NCBI GenBank assembly: GCA_016786865.1
Contig: JAEUVE010000017.1
Coordinates: 1 to 47,025, forward strand
Source of the DNA: Sediminibacterium sp.
Lineage (GTDB): Bacteria; Bacteroidota; Bacteroidia; Chitinophagales; Chitinophagaceae
Reading direction: 5' to 3'
DNA: 47,025 nucleotides
A program made the position numbers and the translations under genes. The stretch's first letter is position 1; each line of letters opens with the position of its first letter. Positions 17,852 to 27,337 of this stretch are shown piece by piece. Under the pieces are notes generated by a model, which saw only the letters and a list, made by a program, of their open reading frames with translations, did no database searches and was not told where the DNA came from.

Positions 17852-18706
17852 ATGAATACCATCATTGTACCAACCGACTTCTCTGTTACAGCCGCCAATG
17901 CCGCTGAATATGCCCTGCATTTTGCCAGTCAGGTAAAGGCTAAAAAAATACTGTTGTTTCATGCATATGAACTTCCTGTGGCATTAGATCCGCTGATGCC
18001 GGGTGTGCAGATGCTGGAACTGGACTCCTATAAGGATACCGCCAATAACAATGTGGAGCGCTTCAGAGCCGAACTGCTGGCGAAGTTTCCCGGAACCAAT
18101 ATCCAGGTAGACACAAAAGTGGAATATGGTTCCATCACCGGCGGGCTCGAACAAATTTCCCAGGAAGAACCCATTGAACTGATTATTATGGGAATCACCG
18201 GAGGTGGTGCGCTGGAGGAAACCCTGATTGGAAGCAACACCATTTCTGTTGCAGGTGCAATGGGTGTACCTGTGCTGATTATTCCTCCACAAGCAAGGTT
18301 CGTAAAGGTAGACACCATTATGCTGGCCTGTGATTTTGATCATGCAGATCAGTTTATTCCGGTGAGTCTGATCCGCAAACTGATCAACGATACACATGCA
18401 AAACTGCTGGTCTTTAACATAGAAGTGGACATAGAAGAATCCAATAAAAAGTATCCAGCCAGCATGATGGGTGAGGGTTTTGCCGTACACACTTTACTCC
18501 AGGAATTTGATCCGGAATATCATTTTACCAAAAACAAGGAATATGTAGATGGCGTAAATGAGTTTGCCGACAGCCATAAGGTAAACATGATTATCTCAAT
18601 ACCTAAACGGCACAGCTTCTTTGAAAAACTCTTTATCAGGAGCAGTACCAAAAAACTGGCATTTCATTCGCACCTGCCTTTACTGGTGGTACATAAAAGC
18701 CATTAA
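17852..18706 (+). CDS. Universal stress protein with two UspA domains
   Basis: A 284-residue cytoplasmic protein with two tandem UspA-type domains, about 1-145 and 155-284. The first begins TIIVPTDFSVTAANAAEYAL and carries the ATP-binding pattern G-x2-G-x9-G-S (GITGGGALEETLIGSN), so this half should bind nucleotide. The second begins DTIMLACDFDHAD and lacks a clear copy of that pattern. Tandem UspA proteins are common in Bacteroidota and are usually tied to starvation or redox stress; no specific partner is indicated here. The ATG at 17852 is the natural domain start. It stands alone between a terminator and the next gene. Confidence 0.9.
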   Translation: MNTIIVPTDFSVTAANAAEYALHFASQVKAKKILLFHAYELPVALDPLMPGVQMLELDSYKDTANNNVERFRAELLAKFPGTNIQVDTKVEYGSITGGLEQISQEEPIELIIMGITGGGALEETLIGSNTISVAGAMGVPVLIIPPQARFVKVDTIMLACDFDHADQFIPVSLIRKLINDTHAKLLVFNIEVDIEESNKKYPASMMGEGFAVHTLLQEFDPEYHFTKNKEYVDGVNEFADSHKVNMIISIPKRHSFFEKLFIRSSTKKLAFHSHLPLLVVHKSH

Positions 18707-18787
18707 AAGTACTTTCATACAGGGATAAACGCGTTCATCATTTAGCTGGCGGGGAATGGGGGAAAGCCCATATTTTAGTATAGATTT

Positions 18788-20731
18788 ATGTTGGGCTATA
18801 TCCGGATCATAATTGCTGTATTGCTGCTCTGCCTGCTCTCTGGTATCAGTGAAAAGCTGTTCGCTTCCCAGTTTTACGGAGGTGAGCTTAACTATACCTA
18901 TATTTCGGGGGATGCCAATTCGGCAACTTATCGTATAACGTATAAAATATACCGGAACTGTAAGAGTTATTCCGATCTGAATGAGCCTTATGTATGGTTC
19001 TTCAATACGATTGAACGTACCCCACCTACCAATCAGTTTAAAATAAAGCTGGATCAGGTTTCAAAAAGAAGACTGAATAATACTAAGGCTACTTTCTGCG
19101 GTATGAATCCTCCGGATGTATGTTGCGACCTGATTGAATATGCAGCTGATGTGGTATTGCCTGCCAGTGAAAAAGGTTATCTGGTGTACATCACCGATTG
19201 CTGCCGTGCCGCCGATCAGAAAAACCTCAGCTACGAATCCTGGAACAGTGGATCCGAAATGGCAGCGGGTGTTATTGTTCCGGGCCAGGCCCTTACCTAT
19301 GTAACCAAAATTCCCCCTCCTGGAACAGCACTGGTAAATAGCTCTCCTGTAATGATCAATGATTCCTCCTTAACAGCCTGCTTAGACAAGCCATACAGTT
19401 ATCGATTCCGGTATTCTGATCCGGACGGAGATGAGTTAAGGTTCAGCTTTGGAAAAGCAATTGGTAAAACAGCAGAGGGAAACACCCTGCTCGATGAAAT
19501 TCCCTACGCCAATGGCTATTCGGTAACGGAACCCTTTGGTACAGGTTCCGGATTTTCGATTGATCCTGTTACCGGTGTGCTAACAGGTACACCAAGGAAA
19601 ACAGGCAACTATACCATTGTACTGGAAATCGGGGAGTACAGAAACGGTAACCTCATCAATGTGCATCGTGCGGAGTTTGATCTGGTGGTAATGGAGTGCA
19701 GGGCCTATCTCCCTGCGCAACCGGTGATCTGTACAAAAGCGCCTGCTTTTTTCAGCAACAACCCTAATGGTTCCACTCTCAGTCATAGCTGGGACTTTGG
19801 TGTAGACGGAACGGATACCGATCGAAGCAATGCAATTTATCCCGTATACCAATACCAGGCAGCAGGGGAGTATACGGTAACACTGGCCCTGGCCAATGCG
19901 GATGGTTGTAAGGATACAGTTCGGACAGTGGTGAAGTATTTCCCAGATCTGAGCATCGATTTCAGTTACAAGGATTCTATTTGCAGCGGAGAACCCATTG
20001 TACTGACCAATCTTTCTTCCTTCCCATCAGGTACAATTACCAGCTATCAATGGCAGTATATTTCCGGAAGAGGAACCCAGGTATTTTCCCGCAGTCGTGA
20101 TGCCAGCCTCGGTTATACTTTTAATGATTCGGTTCGGGTTGGTTATTCCGTTCAACTTACAATTACTACCGACAAGGGGTGTGGTGCATCGATGGTGAAA
20201 GTTCCATTTGTATATCCTGTACCCAATGCGTACGCAGGACCTGATACAACCATCTCTTTTGATGTTCCTTACGAAATGCCGGTCAGGCAATCGCAGGTGA
20301 ATAGTTATTTGTGGCAGCCTGCATTTGGATTGTCCGATATCAGGATTGCCAATCCTTATGTGACCGGTGGGCAAAACCAATGCTACACTATTACTGTTTG
20401 GGGATACGATAGTGTTTGTACCAGTAAGGATGAAGTATGCATTACTTACGGAAGAGGTCCGGCAGTACATGTTCCTACCGCGTTCTCGCCCAATGGGGAC
20501 GGAATCAACGACCGGTTGAAATTTCGCCCCGTGCAGGTGAAAGTGATTTCCATCGAAATATTTAACCGATACGGCAACAGGGTATTTGTAACGGATGATC
20601 CGTCTGTTTCCTGGGATGGCAGGGTAAATGGAAGCCTGCCCGACGGAGGTGCTTTTATCTGGGTAGTAAAAGGTATTGGCCCCAACAATACTCCCTTCAA
20701 TCAATCCGGATCCGTTCTGCTGATCCGATAA
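18788..20731 (+). CDS. Secreted PKD-type protein with type-B T9SS sorting domain
   Basis: A 647-residue protein with a signal peptide (IRIIIAVLLLCLLSGI). The first part is a cadherin/Ig-like region (GGELNYTYISGDANSATYRITYKIYRNC, then DPDGDELRFSFGKA and a putative-Ig motif FSIDPVTGVLTGTPRKTGNYTIVLEI). PKD-like domains follow (SHSWDFGVDGTDTD...YQYQAAGEYTVTLAL). The last about 85 residues are the gliding-motility-associated C-terminal domain: VPTAFSPNGDGINDRLKF, IEIFNRYGNRVF, WDGRVNGSLPDGGAFIWVV. That domain directs export by the type IX system and anchoring at the cell surface. Probably a surface adhesin-like protein. Its stop is 2 bp from that of convergent nadE. Confidence 0.92.
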   Translation: MLGYIRIIIAVLLLCLLSGISEKLFASQFYGGELNYTYISGDANSATYRITYKIYRNCKSYSDLNEPYVWFFNTIERTPPTNQFKIKLDQVSKRRLNNTKATFCGMNPPDVCCDLIEYAADVVLPASEKGYLVYITDCCRAADQKNLSYESWNSGSEMAAGVIVPGQALTYVTKIPPPGTALVNSSPVMINDSSLTACLDKPYSYRFRYSDPDGDELRFSFGKAIGKTAEGNTLLDEIPYANGYSVTEPFGTGSGFSIDPVTGVLTGTPRKTGNYTIVLEIGEYRNGNLINVHRAEFDLVVMECRAYLPAQPVICTKAPAFFSNNPNGSTLSHSWDFGVDGTDTDRSNAIYPVYQYQAAGEYTVTLALANADGCKDTVRTVVKYFPDLSIDFSYKDSICSGEPIVLTNLSSFPSGTITSYQWQYISGRGTQVFSRSRDASLGYTFNDSVRVGYSVQLTITTDKGCGASMVKVPFVYPVPNAYAGPDTTISFDVPYEMPVRQSQVNSYLWQPAFGLSDIRIANPYVTGGQNQCYTITVWGYDSVCTSKDEVCITYGRGPAVHVPTAFSPNGDGINDRLKFRPVQVKVISIEIFNRYGNRVFVTDDPSVSWDGRVNGSLPDGGAFIWVVKGIGPNNTPFNQSGSVLLIR

Positions 20732-20733
20732 AT

Positions 20734-22416
20734 CTAACTCAGGTACTTGCCCACAATCGGCATTCTTCGGCCTACCCCAAAAGCCTTGGGAGAAACACGA
20801 ATAATCGGACAAAACTGGTTGCGCTTGTATTCGTTGTTGTTCACCATTTTCAATGTGCGGTCTACCAGGGCAGGGTCAAATCCCTGAGCCTTGATTTCGG
20901 CAGGCCCTCTTCGTTTTTCGATATATTGGTAAAGCAGTTTGTCCAGAATGCTATAATCGGGTAAGCTGTCGCTGTCTTTCTGCCCGGGCCGTAGTTCTGC
21001 ACTTGGCGCTTTTTGGATGATGTTGTTGGGTATGATTTCTTTATTGCGGTTGATGTACCTGGCCAATGCGTATACCTGCAGTTTGTAACAGTCTCCCAAT
21101 ACGCCCAATCCCCCGGCCATATCTCCATAGAGTGTACCATAGCCAGTAGAGAGTTCGCTTTTATTTGACGTATTCAGCAGAATGTATCCAAACTTGTTGG
21201 CAATGGCCATCAGCAGGTTGCCCCTGGTTCTGCTTTGAATATTTTCCTCGGCCAGTGAAAAAGGAAGGTCTCCGAAAATCGGGTTCAGGGTTTTTAGAAA
21301 ACCTTCGTATACATCGTTGATGCGTACAATGTCGTAAGGGTTGTTCAGGTTCCTGCTCAACTGAACTGCATCGTCTACCGAATGATCGGTAGAATAAGGT
21401 GAAGGCATCAGGATCGCCCGAACATTTTCTGCACCCAGTGCATCACAGGCCAGCGCCAGGGTAACTGCGGAGTCTATTCCGCCGGAAGAACCCAGGATGG
21501 CTTTTTTGAATCCCATCTTATGAAAATAATCGCGGATTCCGAAAAGCAGTGCCTGGTAGATCTGCGCAATATTCAGTTCTTCTTCCAGGGTTTCCGGTGT
21601 TAGTTCCTTGTCGGGTACCCTGCTGGCGGGCTCCAGCACGGGTGCGTTGATGGTGCCGTCATTGTTCAGATCAACCTCCACCAATGCTTCTTCGAACATG
21701 GGAAGGGCTTTGCAGAGGTTAGCATCTTTATCGAATACCAGGGAGGCTCCGTCAAAAACAATTTCGGTCTGGCTTCCAACTGCATTGCAGTAAAACAGCG
21801 GGATTTTGTATTTCAACACATTCGATTTAATCACGGCTTTGCGATCTTCATCGTGTGTGTAATCAAATGGAGAAGCGCTTAAATTGAGCATGATGTCTGG
21901 TTGCTGCAGCATCAGTTCGTCCATGGGGCAGATTCTGTACAGGGGATTATCGCCCAGGTTCCAGATATCTTCACAAATGGTGACCGCCAGTTTTTTACCT
22001 TTAAACGGAACCACTTTCCATTCAAAAGCCGGTTCAAAATAGCGGTACTCATCAAAAACATCATAGGTAGGCAGCAGGGTTTTATGGATCTCCGCCTTTA
22101 CCTCTTTTTCGTATAAAAAATACGCTGCATTAAACAGGCTCTTTCCCTTGTGCTCAGTGTTCCTGGAAGGGCTGCCAATCAGTACGCCAATGGTGTCGGC
22201 ATGTGCTTTGATTTTTTCAACGGCGGCATTGCACTGGTCTATGAAATCATTGAACTCAACAAAGTCCCTTGCCGGGTAACCGCAAACACTCATTTCGCTG
22301 AACAGAATCAGTTCCCCGCCCGCAGCTTTGGCTGTTTCAATGGCTTCAATGATCTTATTGGTATTGTATTCGAAATTGCCAATATGATAGTTTTGTTGTG
22401 CAATAAAAATCTTCAT
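20734..22416 (-). CDS. nadE: Glutamine-dependent NAD(+) synthetase
   Basis: Last step of NAD synthesis: amidates deamido-NAD using ammonia released from glutamine. The 560 residues join an N-terminal nitrilase-type glutaminase to a C-terminal synthetase. The glutaminase triad is E41 (ILFSEMSVCGYP), K112 (HKTLLPTYDV) and C148 (VTICEDIWN). The ATP-pyrophosphatase loop is SSGGIDSAVTLALA, followed by NKSELSTGYGTLYGDMAGG. The gene is complete and divergent from gldB across 57 bp. nadC, an earlier enzyme of the pathway, is also in this window, about 8 kb away. Confidence 0.96.
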   Translation of the reverse strand: MKIFIAQQNYHIGNFEYNTNKIIEAIETAKAAGGELILFSEMSVCGYPARDFVEFNDFIDQCNAAVEKIKAHADTIGVLIGSPSRNTEHKGKSLFNAAYFLYEKEVKAEIHKTLLPTYDVFDEYRYFEPAFEWKVVPFKGKKLAVTICEDIWNLGDNPLYRICPMDELMLQQPDIMLNLSASPFDYTHDEDRKAVIKSNVLKYKIPLFYCNAVGSQTEIVFDGASLVFDKDANLCKALPMFEEALVEVDLNNDGTINAPVLEPASRVPDKELTPETLEEELNIAQIYQALLFGIRDYFHKMGFKKAILGSSGGIDSAVTLALACDALGAENVRAILMPSPYSTDHSVDDAVQLSRNLNNPYDIVRINDVYEGFLKTLNPIFGDLPFSLAEENIQSRTRGNLLMAIANKFGYILLNTSNKSELSTGYGTLYGDMAGGLGVLGDCYKLQVYALARYINRNKEIIPNNIIQKAPSAELRPGQKDSDSLPDYSILDKLLYQYIEKRRGPAEIKAQGFDPALVDRTLKMVNNNEYKRNQFCPIIRVSPKAFGVGRRMPIVGKYLS

Positions 22417-22473
22417 GGAACAAATTTCATCAATTTAACAACATCATCACCATCCTTTCCGTTAATTCGCATC

Positions 22474-23478
22474 ATGAAGAAGCCTGTTTTAGCCCTTTTG
22501 CTGGTTGTTCTGCTGCTTTCCTGCAAGCAGGACAAGCAGTTACCCGATGTGTCCGGTGTAGCCGTAACCCTTGCCACACAGCGGTTCGAAAAGGATTTCT
22601 TTAAAATAGATACCCTCCAGCTGAATGCATCAATGGATCGGCTGGTTCAGCAATATCCCGGATTTGCACAGGACTTTTTATTCAATATCCTGGGTACCAC
22701 CCCCGATCAGGTACCCCGTGATGTGCCGGCATTTCTGCGCAGCTACCAATCTGTATATGCGAATACCAATACCCTGTTTGGCGACCTGCAGCCAATCAGC
22801 AACCAGGTGAAGCAGGGATTCCGATATGTTCACTATTATTTTCCCGAATACAAGCTCCCCGAAAAACTGATCAGTTTTATAGGTCCCATCGACAGTTACG
22901 GTTGTATACTTACGAAGGATGCGGTAGCGGTAGGACTTCAGTTGTTCCTTGGGAAAGACCATCCAATCTATGCCAGTGAACAGGGGCAGGCCATGTATCC
23001 TGCCTTTGTATCAAGGAGGTTCGATAAGGCCTATATCCCAGTGAATGTGTTGCGCAATATTATCGACGACATGTATCCGCCCAAAAATCCCGGAAGACCC
23101 CTGGTGGAACAAATGGTAGAAGCGGGAAAGAAACTCTACCTGCTCGATCAGTTTCTGCCGGAACTGCCGGATACCCTAAAAACCGGCTATACCAAAGCAC
23201 AACTCGAAGCCTGCTACAAAAATGAGCGCAACATCTGGAGTATGTTTATGGTGAATGAACTCCTTTATAAATCCGATCCGCAGGTAACCCGCGACTATAT
23301 GGTGGATGGGCCTATGACCCAGTTGCTGGGCGAAGGTTCTCCTGGCAATATCGGCCAGTTTACAGGTTGGCAGATTGTAAAAAAATGGATGGAGAAAAAC
23401 AAGCATGCTGGTCTGAAAGACCTGATGGATAAGGATCCCGCGCATTTATTTGAGGAGTCTAAATACAAGCCGTCTTAA
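22474..23478 (+). CDS. gldB: Gliding motility lipoprotein GldB
   Basis: A 334-residue lipoprotein; the signal MKKPVLALLLVVLLLSCKQ has its lipobox Cys at residue 17, which fixes the start at 22474. The body matches the GldB pattern: an early RFEKDFFKID segment, YPGFAQDFLFNILG, FRYVHYYFPEYKLPEKLISFIG and VGLQLFLGKDHPIYAS. GldB is needed for gliding in Flavobacterium and lies in the cell envelope, where it belongs to the set of proteins associated with type IX secretion. The longer in-frame extension upstream overlaps nadE and is not coding. It is alone here, without the other gld genes, and converges on apaG (7-bp gap). Confidence 0.88.
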   Translation: MKKPVLALLLVVLLLSCKQDKQLPDVSGVAVTLATQRFEKDFFKIDTLQLNASMDRLVQQYPGFAQDFLFNILGTTPDQVPRDVPAFLRSYQSVYANTNTLFGDLQPISNQVKQGFRYVHYYFPEYKLPEKLISFIGPIDSYGCILTKDAVAVGLQLFLGKDHPIYASEQGQAMYPAFVSRRFDKAYIPVNVLRNIIDDMYPPKNPGRPLVEQMVEAGKKLYLLDQFLPELPDTLKTGYTKAQLEACYKNERNIWSMFMVNELLYKSDPQVTRDYMVDGPMTQLLGEGSPGNIGQFTGWQIVKKWMEKNKHAGLKDLMDKDPAHLFEESKYKPS

Positions 23479-23485
23479 TAAAATA

Positions 23486-23872
23486 TTAGTTTAGCTTGGA
23501 AGGCGCAATCAGATCAAATGACGGAATGTTTACGGAAAACAATTGTCTGGTGTTCTCATTTTCCATCTGATAGCTGCCATACATTTTACCCATCTCTGTT
23601 TTCAGGTTACAGCCACTTACATACTGGTAATTTTCTCCGGGAAGCAGTACCGGCTGAACCCCAACCACACCTTCTCCTTCCACCTCGCGGTGTTCGGCAT
23701 TACTGTCGAAAATGAACCAGTGCCTTCTGAGGAGTTTAACAGTGAATTTGTTGTGGTTTTCGATGGTAATGCGGTAAGCAAACATGAACTCTCCTTTCAG
23801 CGGATTGCTGTAATCTGCCTGGTAGAAGGTTTCTACCGTAATTTCTATGCCCTCTGAAATTTTTGATGTCAT
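23486..23872 (-). CDS. apaG: ApaG-domain protein
   Basis: A 128-residue single-domain ApaG protein, an immunoglobulin-like beta sandwich. Seen: GIEITVETFYQADYSNPLKGEFMFAYRITIENHN, LLRRHWFIFDSNAEHREVEGEGVVGVQPVLLPGENYQYVSGC and MYGSYQM, the hallmark strands with the G-x-G-V-V-G-x-Q-P-x-L-x-P-G-E loop. In enterobacteria it affects cobalt and magnesium export and dinucleotide polyphosphate levels; the molecular role is unsettled. Divergent from icd across a 135-bp gap. Confidence 0.93.
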   Translation of the reverse strand: MTSKISEGIEITVETFYQADYSNPLKGEFMFAYRITIENHNKFTVKLLRRHWFIFDSNAEHREVEGEGVVGVQPVLLPGENYQYVSGCNLKTEMGKMYGSYQMENENTRQLFSVNIPSFDLIAPSKLN

Positions 23873-23977
23873 GGGTACGGGATTGTTCGTGGTAAAAATA
23901 AGGAAATTGATGGTCTATTTGACCGATAATATAGGAATATTCATTCGAATTAACACAGAATTTGTACCGATGGTTCG

Positions 23978-23985
23978 TACCTTTG
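23978..23985 (+). promoter_or_regulatory. icd promoter -7 element
   Basis: TACCTTTG fits TAnnTTTG and lies 22 nt before the icd ATG. TTTG at 23961-23964 is only 13 bp upstream, so the -33 element is uncertain. Confidence 0.45.
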
Positions 23986-24007
23986 CACCACCGAAAAAAT
24001 AACGAAT

Positions 24008-25462
24008 ATGATTAAGATTGCTGTTGCTAAGGGAGATGGAATAGGACCGGAAATCATGGATGCCGTCCTGTCTGTTTTTGAGGCTGCCAAAGTGCCTTTG
24101 GAGTACAATTATGTGGATATGGGCAAATGGGTGTTCGACAAGGGATACAGTAACGGAATGACCCCGGAAGCACAGGAAACAATCGAATCTCTGGGAATTT
24201 TGTTCAAGGGCCCTATGGAAACCCCCAAAGGAAAGGGTGTTAAAAGTGTGAACGTAACCGCCCGCAAAACCTGGAACACATATGCAAATAAAAGAACATT
24301 TCAGACCCTGCATGGGGTAGATACGGTGTTCAGCAAGGCGGGAATACCCATCGACATAACCATTGTCCGGGAAAACATAGAAGATACCTATGGTGGTGTG
24401 GAACATATGATTACCAATGATGTGGCGCTCAGCCGCAGGTTCATCACCCGCCAGGGTAGTATGCAGGTAATCAAGTATGCATTTGAGATGGCCCAAAAGA
24501 AAGGAGCCAGAAGAATCACCTGCGGTCACAAAGCCAATATTATGAAGCTGACCGACGGATTGTTTCTGGATGTTTTTTACGAAGTGGCCAGACAATACCC
24601 CGATCTGAATGCGGATGATGTGATTGTAGACGATCTCTGTATGAAACTGGTAAGCAAGCCCGATCTGTTCGATGTGGTGGTGCTGACCAATCTGCAGGGT
24701 GATATTGTAAGTGATCTTTGTGCCGGGCTGGTAGGAGGATTGGGTTTTGCCCCATCTGCCAATATCGGAGACCATATTTCCATTTTTGAAGCCGTACACG
24801 GTACTGCACCGGATATTGCCGGAAAAAACATTGCTAACCCTACTGCGCTCTTACTGAGTGGTTTGGGAATGCTGCGTCACCTGGGTTTGATGGAAACGGC
24901 TGCCATGATCGAGAATGCATTGCTGTATACCCTCGAAAGTGGTAAGCATACCGGAGATTTTGGCGACCGTAATACCCCTTCGCTGAATACAACGGAATTT
25001 GCTGCAGCCATCATCAGCAATTTTGGCAAGGAACCCCAGCACAATCCGAAGCCATTGCTGGACAACCATTCCGTGATACCGTCCATTTGCCGCCTGAAAA
25101 ACAATCCAATGCTGGAATCGGTGGAAAATGAAGAGGAATATATTGTTGGTGTAGACATGTTCATCGAAAGCAATGAACAGCCTGGTGCAGTGGCAGAAAA
25201 ATGCCTGCAGCACACCAAAGATCTGTTCAAGCTGGTTACAATTAGTAACCGGGGTACCCAGGTATGGCCAAAAGGGTCTGTATTCACCAACCTGGTGAAC
25301 CAATATACCTGTCGTTTTGAGAGCATCGGGGATGTACCGGTGACCCAAACTGATATCCTGGAACTCTATAAGCGCCTGATGGCCGATTTCAAAATTTGTT
25401 CAACTGAGCTGTTGAACAAGTGGGGCGACAAGAAAGCGTATAGCCTGGCGCAGGGGCAGTAG
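24008..25462 (+). CDS. icd: NADP-dependent isocitrate dehydrogenase, long form
   Basis: Converts isocitrate to 2-oxoglutarate in the TCA cycle, making NADPH. The 484 residues are longer than the E. coli enzyme (416) and match the form with an extra C-terminal domain known from Thermus and Rickettsia. Motifs: AVAKGDGIGPEIMDAV, substrate loop RENIEDTYGGVEHM, CGHKANIMKLTDGLF, DDLCMKLV, VLTNLQGDIVSDLCAGL, and HGTAPDIAGKNIANPTALLLSG. The extra part begins about residue 335 (PSLNTTEFAAAI) and contains IVGVDMFIES. Coenzyme choice is inferred from the family. It ends with a terminator before the E2 gene. Confidence 0.93.
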   Translation: MIKIAVAKGDGIGPEIMDAVLSVFEAAKVPLEYNYVDMGKWVFDKGYSNGMTPEAQETIESLGILFKGPMETPKGKGVKSVNVTARKTWNTYANKRTFQTLHGVDTVFSKAGIPIDITIVRENIEDTYGGVEHMITNDVALSRRFITRQGSMQVIKYAFEMAQKKGARRITCGHKANIMKLTDGLFLDVFYEVARQYPDLNADDVIVDDLCMKLVSKPDLFDVVVLTNLQGDIVSDLCAGLVGGLGFAPSANIGDHISIFEAVHGTAPDIAGKNIANPTALLLSGLGMLRHLGLMETAAMIENALLYTLESGKHTGDFGDRNTPSLNTTEFAAAIISNFGKEPQHNPKPLLDNHSVIPSICRLKNNPMLESVENEEEYIVGVDMFIESNEQPGAVAEKCLQHTKDLFKLVTISNRGTQVWPKGSVFTNLVNQYTCRFESIGDVPVTQTDILELYKRLMADFKICSTELLNKWGDKKAYSLAQGQ

Positions 25463-25492
25463 CCGATTCCGGAAGAATAATGCTTTAAAGAG

Positions 25493-25531
25493 AGGTTGGA
25501 GCGGGCAGATTTGCCTTCGTCCAACCTTTTT
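25493..25531 (+). terminator. Rho-independent terminator after icd
   Basis: An 8-bp stem (AGGTTGGA at 25493-25500, TCCAACCT at 25520-25527) with a loop that contains a second small stem, followed by a T run. Confidence 0.8.
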
Positions 25532-25601
25532 CATGTGTATAAGATACAACTAAGTTGATTTTTAATGTAATTTCACGGCTCATTTAAAGCATACAAAGAA
25601 G

Positions 25602-27251
25602 ATGGCTGAAGTGATTTTAATGCCCCGTTTAAGTGATACCATGACAGAAGGTGTGATTGCTGCATGGCATAAGCATGTGGGAGACAATGTAAAAAAAGGT
25701 GATTTACTGGCAGAAATAGAAACAGATAAGGCAACCATGGAGCTGGAAAGCTACCAGGATGGTGTTTTACTGCATATTGGCACTCCCGATGGAGGGAAGC
25801 TTCAGGTGAACGATCTCCTGGCAATTTTAGGAAAGCCGGGCGAAGATATTTCGGAGCTGATCAAACAGCATTCCGGCGGTGCGGCTGCACCTGCACAACA
25901 GCCTGCTCTGGCTGCTCCTGTAGTGGCTGAACCAGCCCCAACGGCGGCTCCGGCAACGGCTTCGTCAGGACTTGATATTTCAGCAATGGAAGAAGTGGTG
26001 CTGATGCCCCGTTTGAGCGATACCATGACCGAAGGTGTGATTGCCGGATGGCACAAGAATATCGGTGATGCCGTAAAGAAAGGAGAAGTGCTGGCAGATA
26101 TTGAAACAGATAAAGCCACCATGGAACTGGAAAGCTACAAAGATGGTATTTTATTGTATCAGGGGGCCAAAGCAGGAGAGAAGATTTTGGTAAACGATTT
26201 ACTCTGTATCATAGGTAAGGAAGGATTGGATGTGGCTGCGATTGTAGCTGCAGCAAAATCCGGTGGAGCGCAGCCAGTTGCTACAGCAGCAACCGCCGCT
26301 TCGGCGCCGGCTGCACAGCCTGCACCTGCTCCGGCAACAATTGCTGCGCCGGTTGCAGAAACCGTAGTCAACGAGGGAAGAATCTTTGCTTCTCCGCTTG
26401 CCAGAAAAATGGCTGCAGAAAAAGGACTGGACCTTCGTTACATAAAGGGTTCCGGCGACAACGGAAGAATTACCAAAACAGATATAGAAAATTATGTGCC
26501 TGCTGCCGCAACAGCAGCTCCTGCAGCCAAACCAGCAACAACGGCTGCCGCACCTGCTGTAACAGGACAGGTAAGTTTTACGGACGTTCCGGTATCTCAG
26601 ATGCGTAAGGTAATTGCCAAGCGTTTGAGTGAGAGCCTGTTTACCGCCCCACATTTTTACCTGACCATGAGCATCAACATGGACGCGGCCATTGAAGCCC
26701 GCGCCAAAATGAATGAAGTAGCCAAGGTGAAAATCAGCTTTAATGATATGGTGGTGAAAGCTACTGCCATGGCCCTGAAGCAAAATCCAAAAGTAAACAG
26801 CAGCTGGATGGGCGATTTCATCCGGTACAACAATCACATCAATATTGGTGTGGCCGTTGCTGTAGAAGATGGTCTGCTGGTACCTGTTGTCCGCTTTGCG
26901 GATGGTAAATCCCTGAGTCAGATTGGTGCAGAAGTAAAAGAATATGCACAAAAGGCAAAAGATAAAAAATTACAACCCGCAGACTGGGAAGGAAGTACGT
27001 TCACGATTTCCAACCTCGGTATGTTTGGCATAGATCAGTTTACTGCTATCATCAATCCTCCGGATTCCTGCATCCTTGCAGTAGGTGGAATTTCCGAAGA
27101 GCCTGTAGTAAAGAACGGTCAGATCGTTCCCGGCAATGTAATGAAAGTAACCCTGAGTTGCGACCATCGTGTAGTGGATGGCGCTACAGGTGCTGCATTC
27201 CTGCAAACATTGAAGCAGTTGCTGGAAGAACCCGTGAGAATGCTGGTGTAA
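25602..27251 (+). CDS. Pyruvate dehydrogenase E2 (dihydrolipoyllysine acetyltransferase)
   Basis: The core of the pyruvate dehydrogenase complex, moving the acetyl group from lipoyl arms to CoA. The 549 residues contain two lipoyl domains in tandem, with lipoylated Lys at K43 and K171 (each in ETDKATMELES). Ala/Pro-rich linkers join these to an E1/E3-binding domain (FASPLARKMAAEKGLDLRYIKGSGDNGRITKTDIENY, about 265-300). The catalytic domain ends with the active-site motif DHRVVDG. The two lipoyl modules are nearly identical, showing an internal duplication. E1 and E3 genes are not adjacent in this window. A strong terminator follows. The pyruvate rather than 2-oxoglutarate substrate is inferred from the double lipoyl layout. 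Confidence 0.93.
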   Translation: MAEVILMPRLSDTMTEGVIAAWHKHVGDNVKKGDLLAEIETDKATMELESYQDGVLLHIGTPDGGKLQVNDLLAILGKPGEDISELIKQHSGGAAAPAQQPALAAPVVAEPAPTAAPATASSGLDISAMEEVVLMPRLSDTMTEGVIAGWHKNIGDAVKKGEVLADIETDKATMELESYKDGILLYQGAKAGEKILVNDLLCIIGKEGLDVAAIVAAAKSGGAQPVATAATAASAPAAQPAPAPATIAAPVAETVVNEGRIFASPLARKMAAEKGLDLRYIKGSGDNGRITKTDIENYVPAAATAAPAAKPATTAAAPAVTGQVSFTDVPVSQMRKVIAKRLSESLFTAPHFYLTMSINMDAAIEARAKMNEVAKVKISFNDMVVKATAMALKQNPKVNSSWMGDFIRYNNHINIGVAVAVEDGLLVPVVRFADGKSLSQIGAEVKEYAQKAKDKKLQPADWEGSTFTISNLGMFGIDQFTAIINPPDSCILAVGGISEEPVVKNGQIVPGNVMKVTLSCDHRVVDGATGAAFLQTLKQLLEEPVRMLV

Positions 27252-27272
27252 AAATAGTTCAGCTAAAAAATG

Positions 27273-27306
27273 AAAGGCTTGATACATTTTGTATCAAGCC
27301 TTTTTT
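27273..27306. terminator. Bidirectional terminator between E2 and the zinc protease gene
   Basis: A 13-bp stem (27273-27285 with 27291-27303) with the 5-nt loop ATTTT, A-rich on the left and T-rich on the right, placed between two converging genes. Confidence 0.9.
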
Positions 27307-27337
27307 ATGATCATCAGGCAATTGCCGGATACCTTGT

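Noticed and set aside
22150..22473. N-terminal extension of gldB
   Set aside because: It overlaps nadE on the opposite strand and hides the lipoprotein signal that starts at 22474.
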